46,086 bases of DNA from Clostridia bacterium (GCA_017397955.1 JAFQHL010000010.1:1-46086), one strand, 5' to 3'. Positions 17,666 to 25,309 are shown, numbered from the stretch's first letter. Made by a program: numbers and translations. The notes: generated from the letters alone by a model not told the origin.

Positions 17666-18202
17666 TTGAAAGCGAGAGAAACAGGTGTGCACAAGCTAAG
17701 CAACGAAGAAAGTGCGTTTATAAAAGAGCTGGTGTTACGTAACGACACGCTTATAAGGAACGTCCTTAAAGGTGTTTTTGCAAACAGATACCAACAGCTG
17801 ACCGATGAATGTATAGGGGCAACATATTTGCTTGCCTGCGAAAGAATAGAAACACTTAAAGACCACCCCAATCCCGATGGCTGGATTGTAAAAGCGGCAA
17901 AGACTAAGGCGTTAGAACTTTTAAGAAACATAGAAAAAACCGTTTCCTTTGATATTACCGAACTGCTTGACAGGGAAGGTAACGTTGAGGAAGACGCGCA
18001 GTACAATATATGGATGGAACGTTTTTACATAAGTGAGGTGCTTGGCAAGCTGACCAAGCGGGAAAAGCAGATATACAAAATTTTGTATATCCACCGTGTA
18101 CCCGTGGATATGGCAGCAAAAATGCTTGGCATTAGCGAAAAGACCTTGTTGAATGTAAGGCGCAAAATTATATTAAAGGTAAAAAAGCAGTTGTTTGAAT
18201 AA
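17666..18202 (+). CDS. Sigma-70-like RNA polymerase factor
   Basis: A 178-residue protein with a TTG start. AAGGAGGG lies 9 bases upstream and no ATG occurs in frame before mid-gene. The middle (PDGWIVKAAKTKALELLRN) resembles sigma region 2, and the C-terminal 50 residues (LTKREKQIYKILYIHRVPVDMAAKMLGISEKTLLNVRRK, read as two halves) form a region-4-like helix-turn-helix. It follows metH by 49 bases and precedes a membrane protein with an anti-sigma-like layout. ECF-type function is likely; targets are unknown. Confidence 0.8.
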   Translation: MKARETGVHKLSNEESAFIKELVLRNDTLIRNVLKGVFANRYQQLTDECIGATYLLACERIETLKDHPNPDGWIVKAAKTKALELLRNIEKTVSFDITELLDREGNVEEDAQYNIWMERFYISEVLGKLTKREKQIYKILYIHRVPVDMAAKMLGISEKTLLNVRRKIILKVKKQLFE

Positions 18203-18240
18203 GCCGTTTTAATCATCCCTGCGGCAAAAAACAACGCGCC

Positions 18241-18275
18241 TGAAAAATTTTTAAGTTTTTTTAAAAATTTTTTTG
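18241..18275 (+). terminator. A/T-only hairpin between sigma-like and membrane genes
   Basis: AAAAATTTTTAA is followed by TTTTTT and then TTAAAAATTTTTTT, giving a stem of A-T pairs only with a T-rich tail. It may weaken read-through from the sigma-like gene. No consensus promoter is recognised in the remaining bases before 18322. Confidence 0.35.
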
Positions 18276-18321
18276 GGAATTTCGGCGTTTTACATCATAT
18301 ATGGGTAAGGAGGTAAAAAAC

Positions 18322-19182
18322 GTGAAAAAAGCTTACGGCTCTGACAACTTAAACGGTCAGAATGCAAACGGTTTTGATGAAGAGCTAAAGTTTGACATAG
18401 CCGGATTTAATGAAGAGCAATTACAAGTTTTATTAGACAACGAAACTGATTTGCTTTTTGAAGGCGGCGCAAATATGGCACTGATAAACGCCTGTAGTGC
18501 GCGGCTGGCTGAACTGCGCGGCGACACACTTAAAACCGAAAAAACCACGGCGGCAATTATAACCGAAGCCGAAGAAGAAAACAAAAAGGATAAGGGCAAA
18601 ACCCGTAGGCGTATACCTAAAACAAAGCTTATTGCAGTTGCCGCAATTATAGGCGCAACCGCATGCCTTACCACCGCAACGCTTGCCACTCCCACACACA
18701 CCAGTGAAGCACGGTACTATGTGGTTTCCAACCCCGTGGGCACTACTGTGGAGATTGAAGAGGGAGAGGTTGATGCTGTTGCCCATACGATTGTCCACGT
18801 TCCTTCAAGTACCCGCTACGCTTCTTTAGAGAAGCTGCTTGCAGCTTTGGAGGCAGAGGTTTATTATCCTGCCTTGTTCCCCAATGATGAAAAGCCCGTA
18901 AACTTCTTGGAAGGCACGGTGCAAAACCATCGCGGCTTCTCTGTATCACTGTACAACGCCAAGATAAGCTTTGATATAATTATCGGCTATCCGTTTACCG
19001 AGAAGGACTTGGATACTAAGTATTTTGACATCTATGAAGCGCACGGTATAAGGTTTTACTTTGGTAAAGATAGTAACAGTGCTATCTTCTTTGACAGCGG
19101 CAATTATTATTGCATTACCGCACAAGGTGCCCACAGCCGTGAAGACATTATTTTTGTTATTGACAATTTAAAGAAGGGATGA
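18322..19182 (+). CDS. One-pass membrane protein, anti-sigma-like with DUF4367-like extracellular end
   Basis: 286 residues. GTG 18322 is chosen over ATG 18301 because AAGGAGG sits at 18307-18313, between them. The cytoplasmic part is about 100 residues and acidic (FDEELKFDIAGFNEEQLQVLL), then a basic KTRRRIPKTK stop-transfer and one membrane helix at about 104-125. The outer part is about 160 residues, ending in YYCITAQGAHSREDIIFVID, which resembles the end of DUF4367 domains found on anti-sigma factors in clostridia. Placed directly after a sigma-like gene, it is a candidate membrane anti-sigma factor (inference). Confidence 0.75.
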   Translation: MKKAYGSDNLNGQNANGFDEELKFDIAGFNEEQLQVLLDNETDLLFEGGANMALINACSARLAELRGDTLKTEKTTAAIITEAEEENKKDKGKTRRRIPKTKLIAVAAIIGATACLTTATLATPTHTSEARYYVVSNPVGTTVEIEEGEVDAVAHTIVHVPSSTRYASLEKLLAALEAEVYYPALFPNDEKPVNFLEGTVQNHRGFSVSLYNAKISFDIIIGYPFTEKDLDTKYFDIYEAHGIRFYFGKDSNSAIFFDSGNYYCITAQGAHSREDIIFVIDNLKKG

Positions 19183-19189
19183 TTTATTT

Positions 19190-19588
19190 ATGTTAAGAAG
19201 AATAATATGCGGTATACTTTCCGCTATACTTGTTACCGGTCTTATAGGCCTTTCCGTTTCTGCCAACGGCGAAAGCGTTTATGAATTTGTTATTGATGAT
19301 ACCCACCATACCGTAACAATAGACGGCATATCCGAAGAGTTTAGAGAATACGTTGCCGCACAGCTTATAGGCATAGACGATGAAGCACAGCCCTACAGTC
19401 TTAAATGTATGGTGTTTGGTCATTTAGAAAATATCGGCACCGCTTCTCACACCATGCACAAAGTGTATTCCTATGCACCCAGATGTGTGGTTTACGTATA
19501 CGAAGTAACCACCTGCACCCGTTGCGGTGAGCTTTTGGACGAAGTTTTGGTAAGCCAAAAAAGAATCAATTGCTGCCCCGTAGGTTAA
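19190..19588 (+). CDS. Small secreted Cys-containing protein of unknown function
   Basis: 132 residues with a clear signal peptide (basic LRR, then a hydrophobic run to LSVSANG). The mature part holds five cysteines and several histidines in the arrangement C-x5-H, C..., CTRCGE and CC near the end. This would suit a small zinc-binding or disulfide-bonded fold. It begins 7 bases after the membrane gene, so it is probably co-translated and may be part of the same signalling unit. No family is recognised with confidence. Confidence 0.75.
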   Translation: MLRRIICGILSAILVTGLIGLSVSANGESVYEFVIDDTHHTVTIDGISEEFREYVAAQLIGIDDEAQPYSLKCMVFGHLENIGTASHTMHKVYSYAPRCVVYVYEVTTCTRCGELLDEVLVSQKRINCCPVG

Positions 19589-19609
19589 AATACGGAGGAA
19601 AGTCTTACC

Positions 19610-19948
19610 ATGACTTTTGGAGAGTTTTTAAGGCAAAGAAGGAAAGCGGAGAAAATGGCACTGCGAGAGCTGGCAGCCATACTTGATATATCGCCCTCCT
19701 ATCTGCACAACGTAGAATGCGGCATAAAACCTCCCCTGTGCAGAGAAAAGCTGTTTAAAATCGTACAGGTCTTGACCCTTACGGAAAAGCAGGCAATAAC
19801 CTTCTTTGACTTAGCGGCAAGAAAAAGCGCTGAGCACCCCATACCCGCGGATGTAGAGCAATATTTAAGTAAAGACCGTAAGCTTATTAAATTTTTAAGA
19901 CTTGCAAAACAAAACGGAGTTACGGGCGCAGAGCTTTTAAAAAGCTGA
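19610..19948 (+). CDS. XRE-family helix-turn-helix regulator
   Basis: 112 residues. The N-terminal half is a Cro/CI-type DNA-binding domain (TFGEFLRQRRKAEKMALRELAAILDISPSYLHNVE). The C-terminal half is helical (DVEQYLSKDRKLIKFLRLAKQNGVTGAELL) and probably mediates dimerisation. GGAGGA precedes the start. It closes the sigma/membrane/secreted cluster, and terminator hairpins follow at 19967. Tandem palindromes at 20364-20404 downstream are possible targets (inference). Confidence 0.88.
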   Translation: MTFGEFLRQRRKAEKMALRELAAILDISPSYLHNVECGIKPPLCREKLFKIVQVLTLTEKQAITFFDLAARKSAEHPIPADVEQYLSKDRKLIKFLRLAKQNGVTGAELLKS

Positions 19949-19966
19949 AAGAATAATACATAAAAC

Positions 19967-19996
19967 AAGGGCTTTTGCTGTAAAGCAAAGCCCTTT
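19967..19996 (+). terminator. XRE gene terminator
   Basis: AAGGGCTTTTGCT pairs with AGCAAAGCCCTT (one bulged T) around GTAA. It is followed by only a short T run. A near-identical copy (28 of 29 bases) lies at 20262-20290. Confidence 0.7.
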
Positions 19997-20025
19997 AAGC
20001 TGATGACAAACCTTGTCATCAGCTT
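19997..20025. terminator. Second hairpin after the XRE gene
   Basis: A perfect 13-base stem (AAGCTGATGACAA/TTGTCATCAGCTT) with loop ACC. There is no T tract. It directly joins the preceding terminator and ends two bases before the left end of the MITE-like element. Confidence 0.55.
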
Positions 20026-20027
20026 GG

Positions 20028-20261
20028 CAGACTGCTGAGAAAGAGTGCAGATGGAACGAACCGAGGCGATAAAACACCCCATTACTCACTTCGTTCGCAA
20101 CGGGGACCCCGAGAACTGTACTGGATACTGTGAGCTGAGGTTCGTTCCAAACGAAAAAATATAAAAATATACAAAAATTTCGGGGAAATTTTCCCCGAAA
20201 TTTTCACTTTATAGTAACCGTGTTTCCTTTTTTTGTGTTCTGTGCCTTTGTCAGCGGTCTG
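20028..20261. mobile_element. MITE-like element (copy B), 234 bp
   Basis: Imperfect inverted ends. The left end CAGACTGCTGAGAAAGAGTG (20028-20047), read in reverse complement, matches the right end CTTTGTCAGCGGTCTG (20246-20261), and the match extends through TCTG at 20239-20242. Internal arms GGAACGAACC (20053-20062) and GGTTCGTTCC (20139-20148) are also complementary. A GGGGACCCC palindrome and the 20173-20204 hairpin lie inside. It has no reading frame for a transposase. The right 139 bases recur at the window start, so it is a dispersed non-autonomous element. Confidence 0.6.
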
Positions 20262-20290
20262 AGGGGCTTTTGCTGTAAAGCAAAGCCCTT
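20262..20290 (+). repeat. Second copy of the XRE terminator hairpin
   Basis: AGGGGCTTTTGCTGTAAAGC and the following nine bases match 19967-19995 with one difference. The two copies flank the 19997-20261 segment as a 29-bp direct repeat. Confidence 0.85.
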
Positions 20291-20363
20291 GTTTGTCAAC
20301 GCCACGTAAAGCCGATAAAATCATATATAATTTTACGATTCACATAAATTTTTCCACGCCTGT

Positions 20364-20404
20364 GTTCACCTTTAGGTTAACGTTTTGTTCACCAAAAGGT
20401 GAAC
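20364..20404. promoter_or_regulatory. Paired GTTCACC palindromes, candidate operators
   Basis: GTTCACC-TTTA-GGTTAAC (20364-20381) and GTTCACC-AAAA-GGTGAAC (20387-20404) are two 18-base dyads whose centres are 23 bases apart. The second extends to 12-base perfect arms (20382-20409). They lie about 95 bases upstream of the -35 box at 20499 and could bind two dimers of a regulator such as the XRE protein encoded just upstream (inference). Confidence 0.5.
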
Positions 20405-20431
20405 AAAACACCAAAACATCGGTTTTTCGCA

Positions 20432-20467
20432 CAATGCACAAATCAATCCATAGCTATTTGTGCATTG
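20432..20467. repeat. Inverted repeat with 12-bp arms
   Basis: CAATGCACAAAT (20432-20443) and ATTTGTGCATTG (20456-20467) are perfect complements separated by 12 bases. The repeat lies 32 bases before the promoter, so it could be a further protein site or a cruciform. Confidence 0.55.
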
Positions 20468-20498
20468 CTACAAAACCACTTTTTGTACGCAAAAGCGT

Positions 20499-20527
20499 TT
20501 GACATACCGTAAAGCAGATGATATAAT
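20499..20527 (+). promoter_or_regulatory. Perfect consensus promoter for the dockerin genes
   Basis: TTGACA (20499-20504), 17 bases, TATAAT (20522-20527). Transcription would start around 20534 and cover the small dockerin ORF and the 605-residue dockerin protein. Confidence 0.8.
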
Positions 20528-20548
20528 ATAGCTGTAATATACGATGAA

Positions 20549-20764
20549 ATGTGGTTGTTCGGAAGAATCTTTTGCTTGGTTTTTGGGTGTTTAAAACAGG
20601 AAAAAGATGTGTTAGGATATTTAAACGGTTGCATTAACAATACAACTGTTATGATTCCGGAAAAAGAATACATTGCCGATGTTAACAAAGACGGTGTTAT
20701 TGACAGTAACGATTTAGCACTTATATCAGCATATATCGCAGGTGAACCTGTGGTATTACAATAA
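20549..20764 (+). CDS. Half-dockerin microprotein, possible gene remnant
   Basis: 71 codons. The C-terminal third, ADVNKDGVIDSNDLALISAY, is one canonical dockerin calcium-binding repeat (D-x-N-x-D-G-x-I-D-x-x-D); the second repeat is absent. The N-terminus is short and hydrophobic (MWLFGRIFCLVFGCL) but is not a convincing signal peptide. No ribosome site precedes ATG 20549, which lies about 15 bases from the predicted transcription start. It may be a nearly leaderless small protein, a remnant of a larger dockerin protein, or a leader to the next gene, whose start is 28 bases past this stop. Confidence 0.45.
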   Translation: MWLFGRIFCLVFGCLKQEKDVLGYLNGCINNTTVMIPEKEYIADVNKDGVIDSNDLALISAYIAGEPVVLQ

Positions 20765-20792
20765 ACTTACACAAACTTAAGGAGGAAAGGAT

Positions 20793-22610
20793 ATGAAAAA
20801 GATTACGGGGACTGCCCTTTTGGCACTCCTTTTGCTTGCGTTTACCGTATTACCCGCCGTAGCGATTGGAGTCACTCCCTCCATAAATACATCAGACGAC
20901 GAAGCGTGGAAAGAAAAGCTTGACAGCGACACTTTAACAATGGTAGAAGCAATGTCGGACGATGATGTTTTACCTGTTTTTTGCTTCCGAAAAAATCTTA
21001 ATTCGGCGATGATTGAGTCCCTGCTGGAGGAAAAATTTGTAGAAATAACAGGTTTTGATTACAAAAAATTATTTACTGAGGGCTCCGAGGAAGAAGAGCG
21101 CTTTATAAATTCTTTAATTGCCGAAAAAGAAGCAGCTCTCGGGCTTCCAAGCGGCAGTCTCGACAAAGACAGCCCTGAAGCCAAACAAGCTATATCGGAA
21201 GGATGGGATTATGCAAACTCAGTAATAACAGGAATCAAAAGAGATGCCTATACCAGCAGCAATCAAGCTTTTGTTGATGCACACATTGCCCCGACTACAG
21301 AAATTCTATATTTCAGCAACTATACATGTAATTTGATAATAGTAGCAAGCAAAGCTGAAATTATCTCCATGGCAAAAGACGATAGTTGCGTAGACATATC
21401 CTATTTTGTAGATGAAGAACAAGTAATACCAGAAGATGATTCGGAGATAAGTCTTGACGAGACAAGCGACGAGATAAGCTTTGATGACACAAGTAATACA
21501 TCAGACGACGAAGCGTGGAAAGAAAAGCTTGACAGCAACACTTTAACAATGGTAGAAGCAATGTCGGACGATGATGTTTTACCTGTTTTTTGCCACCGAA
21601 AAAATTTTAATTCGGCGATGATTGAGTCCCTGCTGGAGGAAAAATTTGTAGAAATAACAGGTTTTGATTACAAAGAATTATTTACTGATGGCTCCGAGGA
21701 AGAAGAGCGCTTTATAAATTCTTTAATTGCCGAAAAAGAAGCAGCTCTCGGGCTTCCAAGCGGCAGTCTTGACAAAGACAGCCCTGAAGCCAAACAAGCT
21801 ATATCGGAAGGATGGGATTATGCATACTCAGTAATAACAAGAATCAAAAGAGATGCCTATACCAGCAGCAATCAAGCTTTTGTTGATGCACACATTGCCC
21901 CGACTACAGAAATCCTGCATTTCAGCAACTATACAAGTTCTTTGATAATAGTAGCAAGCAAAGCCGAAATTATCTCCATGGCAAAAGATGATAGTTGCGT
22001 ACGCATATCCTATTTTGTACGGGAAGAACAAATACCAGAAGATGATTCGGAGATAAGCCTTGACGAGACAAGCGACGAGATAAGCTTTGATGACACAAGC
22101 GAGGAGATAAGCCTTGACGATACAAGCGACGAGGCAAGTCTTGACGAGACAAGCGACGAGATAAGCTTTGATGACACAAGCGACGAGGCAAGCTTTGATG
22201 ACACAAGCGACGAGGCAAGCTTTGATGACACAAGCGACGAGATAAGCTTTGATGACACAAGCGACGAGATAAGCTTTGATGACACAAGCGACGAGATAAG
22301 CCTTGACGATACAAGCGACGAGGCAAGTCTTGACGATACAAGCGACGATATAAGCTTTGACGGCACAAGCAACGGCGGGGAAAGCAGTAACGGGACTGTA
22401 GATGAACGCGCGGCGGGCGATGCAAACGGCGACGGTAACGTCAACAGCCTTGATGCAGCACAGGTGCTTAAAAGCGATGCACGGCTTATAAGCCTTAACG
22501 CAGATGCCGTGATTGCCGCCGACGTAAACGGAGACAGTAAAGTTGACAGCCTTGATGCGGCATTGATACTGAAGCTTGATGCAGGGCTTATAACAGGCTT
22601 TGCGGCATAA
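20793..22610 (+). CDS. Secreted dockerin protein with duplicated module and acidic linker
   Basis: 605 residues. The signal peptide is about residues 1-25. Two almost identical modules of about 175 residues (TSDDEAWKEKLDS..TMVEAMSDDDVLPVF..) follow, each joined to a linker of 9-residue units (SFDDTSDEI): two units after the first module, about twelve after the second. The C-terminus is a complete type I dockerin with two canonical calcium loops (GDANGDGNVNSLD and ADVNGDSKVDSLD) and near-symmetric SLDAA recognition positions. The module's function is not recognised; it has no visible catalytic motif. AAGGAGGAAAGG gives a strong ribosome site. The dockerin implies attachment to a cohesin-bearing scaffold encoded elsewhere (inference). 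Confidence 0.93.
   Translation: MKKITGTALLALLLLAFTVLPAVAIGVTPSINTSDDEAWKEKLDSDTLTMVEAMSDDDVLPVFCFRKNLNSAMIESLLEEKFVEITGFDYKKLFTEGSEEEERFINSLIAEKEAALGLPSGSLDKDSPEAKQAISEGWDYANSVITGIKRDAYTSSNQAFVDAHIAPTTEILYFSNYTCNLIIVASKAEIISMAKDDSCVDISYFVDEEQVIPEDDSEISLDETSDEISFDDTSNTSDDEAWKEKLDSNTLTMVEAMSDDDVLPVFCHRKNFNSAMIESLLEEKFVEITGFDYKELFTDGSEEEERFINSLIAEKEAALGLPSGSLDKDSPEAKQAISEGWDYAYSVITRIKRDAYTSSNQAFVDAHIAPTTEILHFSNYTSSLIIVASKAEIISMAKDDSCVRISYFVREEQIPEDDSEISLDETSDEISFDDTSEEISLDDTSDEASLDETSDEISFDDTSDEASFDDTSDEASFDDTSDEISFDDTSDEISFDDTSDEISLDDTSDEASLDDTSDDISFDGTSNGGESSNGTVDERAAGDANGDGNVNSLDAAQVLKSDARLISLNADAVIAADVNGDSKVDSLDAALILKLDAGLITGFAA
20887..22087 (+). repeat. Tandem 609-bp internal duplication
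   Basis: Sequence from about 20887 to 21478 recurs at an offset of exactly 609 bases (203 codons) with few substitutions. The duplication is in frame and looks recent. Confidence 0.9.
22045..22372 (+). repeat. 27-bp minisatellite in the acidic linker
   Basis: About twelve 27-base units (AGCTTTGATGACACAAGCGA plus GATGAGA/GACGAGG variants) encode S-F/L-D-D/E-T-S-D-E-I/A. Neighbouring units are often identical, so copy number is likely to vary between strains (inference). Confidence 0.85.
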
Positions 22611-22632
22611 CAAAAACCAAAACACGTATAAT

Positions 22633-22673
22633 AAAGGTGTGTAAAAAACGCAATGTTTTTTACACACCTTTTT
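22633..22673. terminator. Bidirectional terminator, 17-bp stem
   Basis: AAAGGTGTGTAAAAAAC (22633-22649) and GTTTTTTACACACCTTT (22655-22671) are perfectly complementary around GCAAT, followed by T. It lies between the convergent dockerin and SGNH genes and would serve both. Confidence 0.9.
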
Positions 22674-22688
22674 AGCTTATAAATATTC

Positions 22689-23678
22689 TTACTTGGATAT
22701 AATACCCTTCATACTCTTGGGGTTTTCCCAAGTGCCGGCAAGCTTGTTTGCCGCATAGTCACGCAGTATAAAGGTCCACGCGTTATAGGCGTAATCCGTA
22801 AGGTGGCACGCCGCGGTGGGAGAGCCTACATCACTGCAAAACTCCGTACCCAGACAGTCGCTGTCATCCAACAGCACGGAGGCTATATCTATAAAGTCAA
22901 TACCGTTTAGGTTACAATAATCCAGCACCCTTATATTAAGGTCGCTTATACTGCCGTTATTAAGCTTGTGGGCGGCGTTATCGCTGGTGGAATGGAGATA
23001 TGTGTTGCTAAGCACTACCACCTTTACCGCCGGATACTCCGTTTTAAGCTCTTCTATAAGCTTTGTAAACAGGTCAAAGGTCTCCAATATACCCGTCATA
23101 CCGTCCTTGTAAATAGCAATATCGTTAAGTGCCATAAGAGAAAGGTATACGGTGCCTATGTTCATTTCGCCTACGGCATCGGTTATATTCATAGGCTGAC
23201 CGCGGAAAGAGGGCAAAGCACAATCCTTACTGTCGGGGGTTTGGTGAGCGTTGTTGTAATAGCTGAAGCTGGCGGCGGCAAAGAACTGTGCGTTACCTAA
23301 GAAAGACTTGTCTGCCGCCCTTTTGCGCTCGGTATACTTGCTGAAGTGAAGCATTATGGAGTTACCGACAAACACGCTGTTTTTAAAGAAGGTGTCGTTA
23401 AGATCGTACTCCACATTCCAGTATTCGCCAAAATACGCGGCGCGTTCCTCATAGCTTTTGTCAAGCACCTCCGGTCTTTCATAGCCGCCTGCGGGGGCAG
23501 AGCTTTCTTCGGTAACAGAGCTTTCAACGGGAGCTTTGCTTTCCTCTGCAGAGCTTTCCTCAGGTATTATGCTTTCTGTCTTACTTTCCACCGGCTTTTT
23601 GCTTTCCTCCTCCATCTCCACAGGCGTACAGCCTGCAAGGGTGATAAGCGCAAGCATTAAGCATAAAAATCTTTTCAT
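22689..23678 (-). CDS. SGNH-like lipoprotein with altered catalytic motifs
   Basis: 329 residues. The signal peptide ends in the lipobox LAGC (Cys17), then a Ser/Glu/Pro-rich tether to about residue 65. The C-terminal domain has SGNH hydrolase order: FVGNSIML stands where GDS is usual, MALND supplies the conserved Asn, and AACHLTD supplies the final His. The Asp of block I is Asn, and the Asp normally three residues before the His is absent, so activity may be changed or lost. It shares the C-terminal YAANKL-x-GT-x-x-NP motif with the lipoprotein at 27201. Its start overlaps the end of the CCA-adding enzyme gene by 4 bases. Confidence 0.85.
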   Translation of the reverse strand: MKRFLCLMLALITLAGCTPVEMEEESKKPVESKTESIIPEESSAEESKAPVESSVTEESSAPAGGYERPEVLDKSYEERAAYFGEYWNVEYDLNDTFFKNSVFVGNSIMLHFSKYTERKRAADKSFLGNAQFFAAASFSYYNNAHQTPDSKDCALPSFRGQPMNITDAVGEMNIGTVYLSLMALNDIAIYKDGMTGILETFDLFTKLIEELKTEYPAVKVVVLSNTYLHSTSDNAAHKLNNGSISDLNIRVLDYCNLNGIDFIDIASVLLDDSDCLGTEFCSDVGSPTAACHLTDYAYNAWTFILRDYAANKLAGTWENPKSMKGIISK

Positions 23679-24874
23679 TGTTCTTTTTCCTTTTCTGTTT
23701 GTTTTTTTATGGTTTCCGCCGCCATAAGCAAGCTTGCGGTGTCGTTTGTCATACTGTTATGGGCATAGTCGTAAAGCTTTTCAAGCAATTTGCCTATATC
23801 CGCACCGTCTACACCAAGCATTGTGCCCCTCACGCTTAAATCTCTAAGCTGAAGCGGTGCAGCCCCTGTTTGCAAAAGGTCTATATACTCAGACCATCCA
23901 TTTACAAGCGGCAGTCCTTTGTTTTGACACAGAGTACACATCATACGGGCGTTTTCCGTCCCGTATCTTCTTGCGGCGCGGGCAAGCAGTGCCCTATCCC
24001 CTATTCCGCCGCCGTAAACCGCCTCTGCCGCCGCCTTAACCGCTTGAAAAGTTACGCCATCCGGCTTTAATCCCTTTATGCACTCCAAGGCGGATTGAAT
24101 GTTGCCGCAATATTCGGCTATAAAAATGGGCAGTCGATACTCCAAGGGATAACTCGCAATCGCTACCGTTTTTCCATTACAGCCAAGCGCCGCGGAAATA
24201 ACCGTGGGAAAGCGGTCTATATATGCCTGACATTCCGTGGTGAAAAGCAATTTAAGCTCTGCCAGCACCCGCTCTGCCGCCAAGTCGGCAACCAGCGGCG
24301 CGCAGTCTTCCATTGCCTTTGCAGTGTTTTGCTCTATCTCAAATCCAAAACGGGCGGCAAACCTTAAAGCCCTTAAAAGGCGTAACGCATCTTCGGAAAA
24401 CCGCCTGTACGGGTCACCCACACAGCGCAAAACCCCCGCTTTGATATCATCTTTCCCACCGTAAAAATCCACTATACCTTCCCAAGGGTTATAAAAAAGC
24501 GCGTTTACGGTAAAATCCCTTCTTGCCGCATCCTCTGACGCGGAGTCGGTAAACTCCACCGCATCGGGATGTCTGCGGTCGGTATATGAGCCCTCTTTGC
24601 GAAAAGTGGTTACCTCGGCTTTTATATCCTTATATATTACGGTAAGTGTGCCGTGCTTTATGCCCGTGGGGATAATTTTACAATCGCTAAGCAATTGTTC
24701 AGTCTGCTTTGGAGTGGCTGAAACCGCAATATCAAAATCAGCAGGTGTTATGCCCAAAAGTGCATCTCGCACACATCCGCCCACAAAATACGCTTTAAAG
24801 CCAGCCGATTTGTATTTTAAAAGCAGTGCTTCCGCGGCAGGAGGAAAAGCACTAGCCAACCCCGCCCCCATCAT
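23675..24874 (-). CDS. cca: CCA tRNA nucleotidyltransferase
   Basis: A 399-residue class II nucleotidyltransferase that builds or repairs the 3'-CCA of tRNAs. The head domain shows FVGGCVRDALLG, the catalytic DFDIA pair of aspartates, and RRDFTVNALFYNPW; RFSEDALRLLRALRFAARFGF follows as the neck motif. Start 24874 overlaps the upstream stop as TAATG, suggesting coupling; 24871 and 24901 are alternatives. An essential tRNA enzyme is thus sandwiched in one transcript between an unknown protein and an envelope lipoprotein. Confidence 0.94.
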   Translation of the reverse strand: MMGAGLASAFPPAAEALLLKYKSAGFKAYFVGGCVRDALLGITPADFDIAVSATPKQTEQLLSDCKIIPTGIKHGTLTVIYKDIKAEVTTFRKEGSYTDRRHPDAVEFTDSASEDAARRDFTVNALFYNPWEGIVDFYGGKDDIKAGVLRCVGDPYRRFSEDALRLLRALRFAARFGFEIEQNTAKAMEDCAPLVADLAAERVLAELKLLFTTECQAYIDRFPTVISAALGCNGKTVAIASYPLEYRLPIFIAEYCGNIQSALECIKGLKPDGVTFQAVKAAAEAVYGGGIGDRALLARAARRYGTENARMMCTLCQNKGLPLVNGWSEYIDLLQTGAAPLQLRDLSVRGTMLGVDGADIGKLLEKLYDYAHNSMTNDTASLLMAAETIKKQTEKEKEQ

Positions 24875-25269
24875 TAGGGGTGTACCCAACGGAGAGTCCA
24901 ATCCACAACAAGTACAGCCTCCCCCTCAATAAGCTCAAAGCCCGCCAAAAGCCCTTCCTCTATCTCTGTATAGCTTTGGTGGCTGTTTATTTGCGCGCTG
25001 TTACAAACCAGAGGAAATACGCAGGAATACTGTTGTGTAAAGGGAGCTTTACCCGGCAGATATGCCCAAACCTCTTCCGCCTTATCGGGAACAACGCCAA
25101 GACTTGCAAAAAAACGGGCGGCGGTAGGACTTATGCGCCTGATGCGCTCTTGATAATTACGGCAGGAAGAGCAATAGCAAAGCCTGTATGCCTCTATGCG
25201 TTCCGTATACAGCTTTTTAGTAGCCTCTACGTCAACGTCTGCCATATTGTCGCCTAAATTAAAAAGCAT
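24874..25269 (-). CDS. Conserved-looking protein with CYCSSC motif, unknown function
   Basis: 131 residues, soluble, no signal peptide. RLCYCSSCRNYQERIRRISP contains closely spaced cysteines that could bind a metal. The rest (VPDKAEEVWAYLPG, ELIEGEAVLVVDWTLRWVHP) is mixed alpha/beta. It is first in the minus-strand unit with cca and the SGNH lipoprotein. AAGGGG 9 bases upstream supports the start at 25269; an ATG 24 bases in is an alternative. No family is recognised. Confidence 0.8.
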   Translation of the reverse strand: MLFNLGDNMADVDVEATKKLYTERIEAYRLCYCSSCRNYQERIRRISPTAARFFASLGVVPDKAEEVWAYLPGKAPFTQQYSCVFPLVCNSAQINSHQSYTEIEEGLLAGFELIEGEAVLVVDWTLRWVHP

Positions 25270-25309
25270 ACGGTAATCCCCTTATAGTTTTTCGCATATT
25301 ATGGTAATG

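Larger units (their letters stand above)
19949..20548. other. Gene-free interval of 600 bases rich in inverted repeats
   Basis: No credible gene on either strand. It contains two consecutive hairpins after the XRE gene, a MITE-like element, a second copy of the first hairpin, paired GTTCACC palindromes, a 12-bp-arm inverted repeat and a consensus promoter, each listed separately. Confidence 0.8.

Noticed and set aside
21828..22667. Repetitive minus-strand frames opposite the acidic linker of the dockerin protein
   Set aside because: Periodicity comes from the 27-bp repeats of the real gene; it also runs over the terminator.
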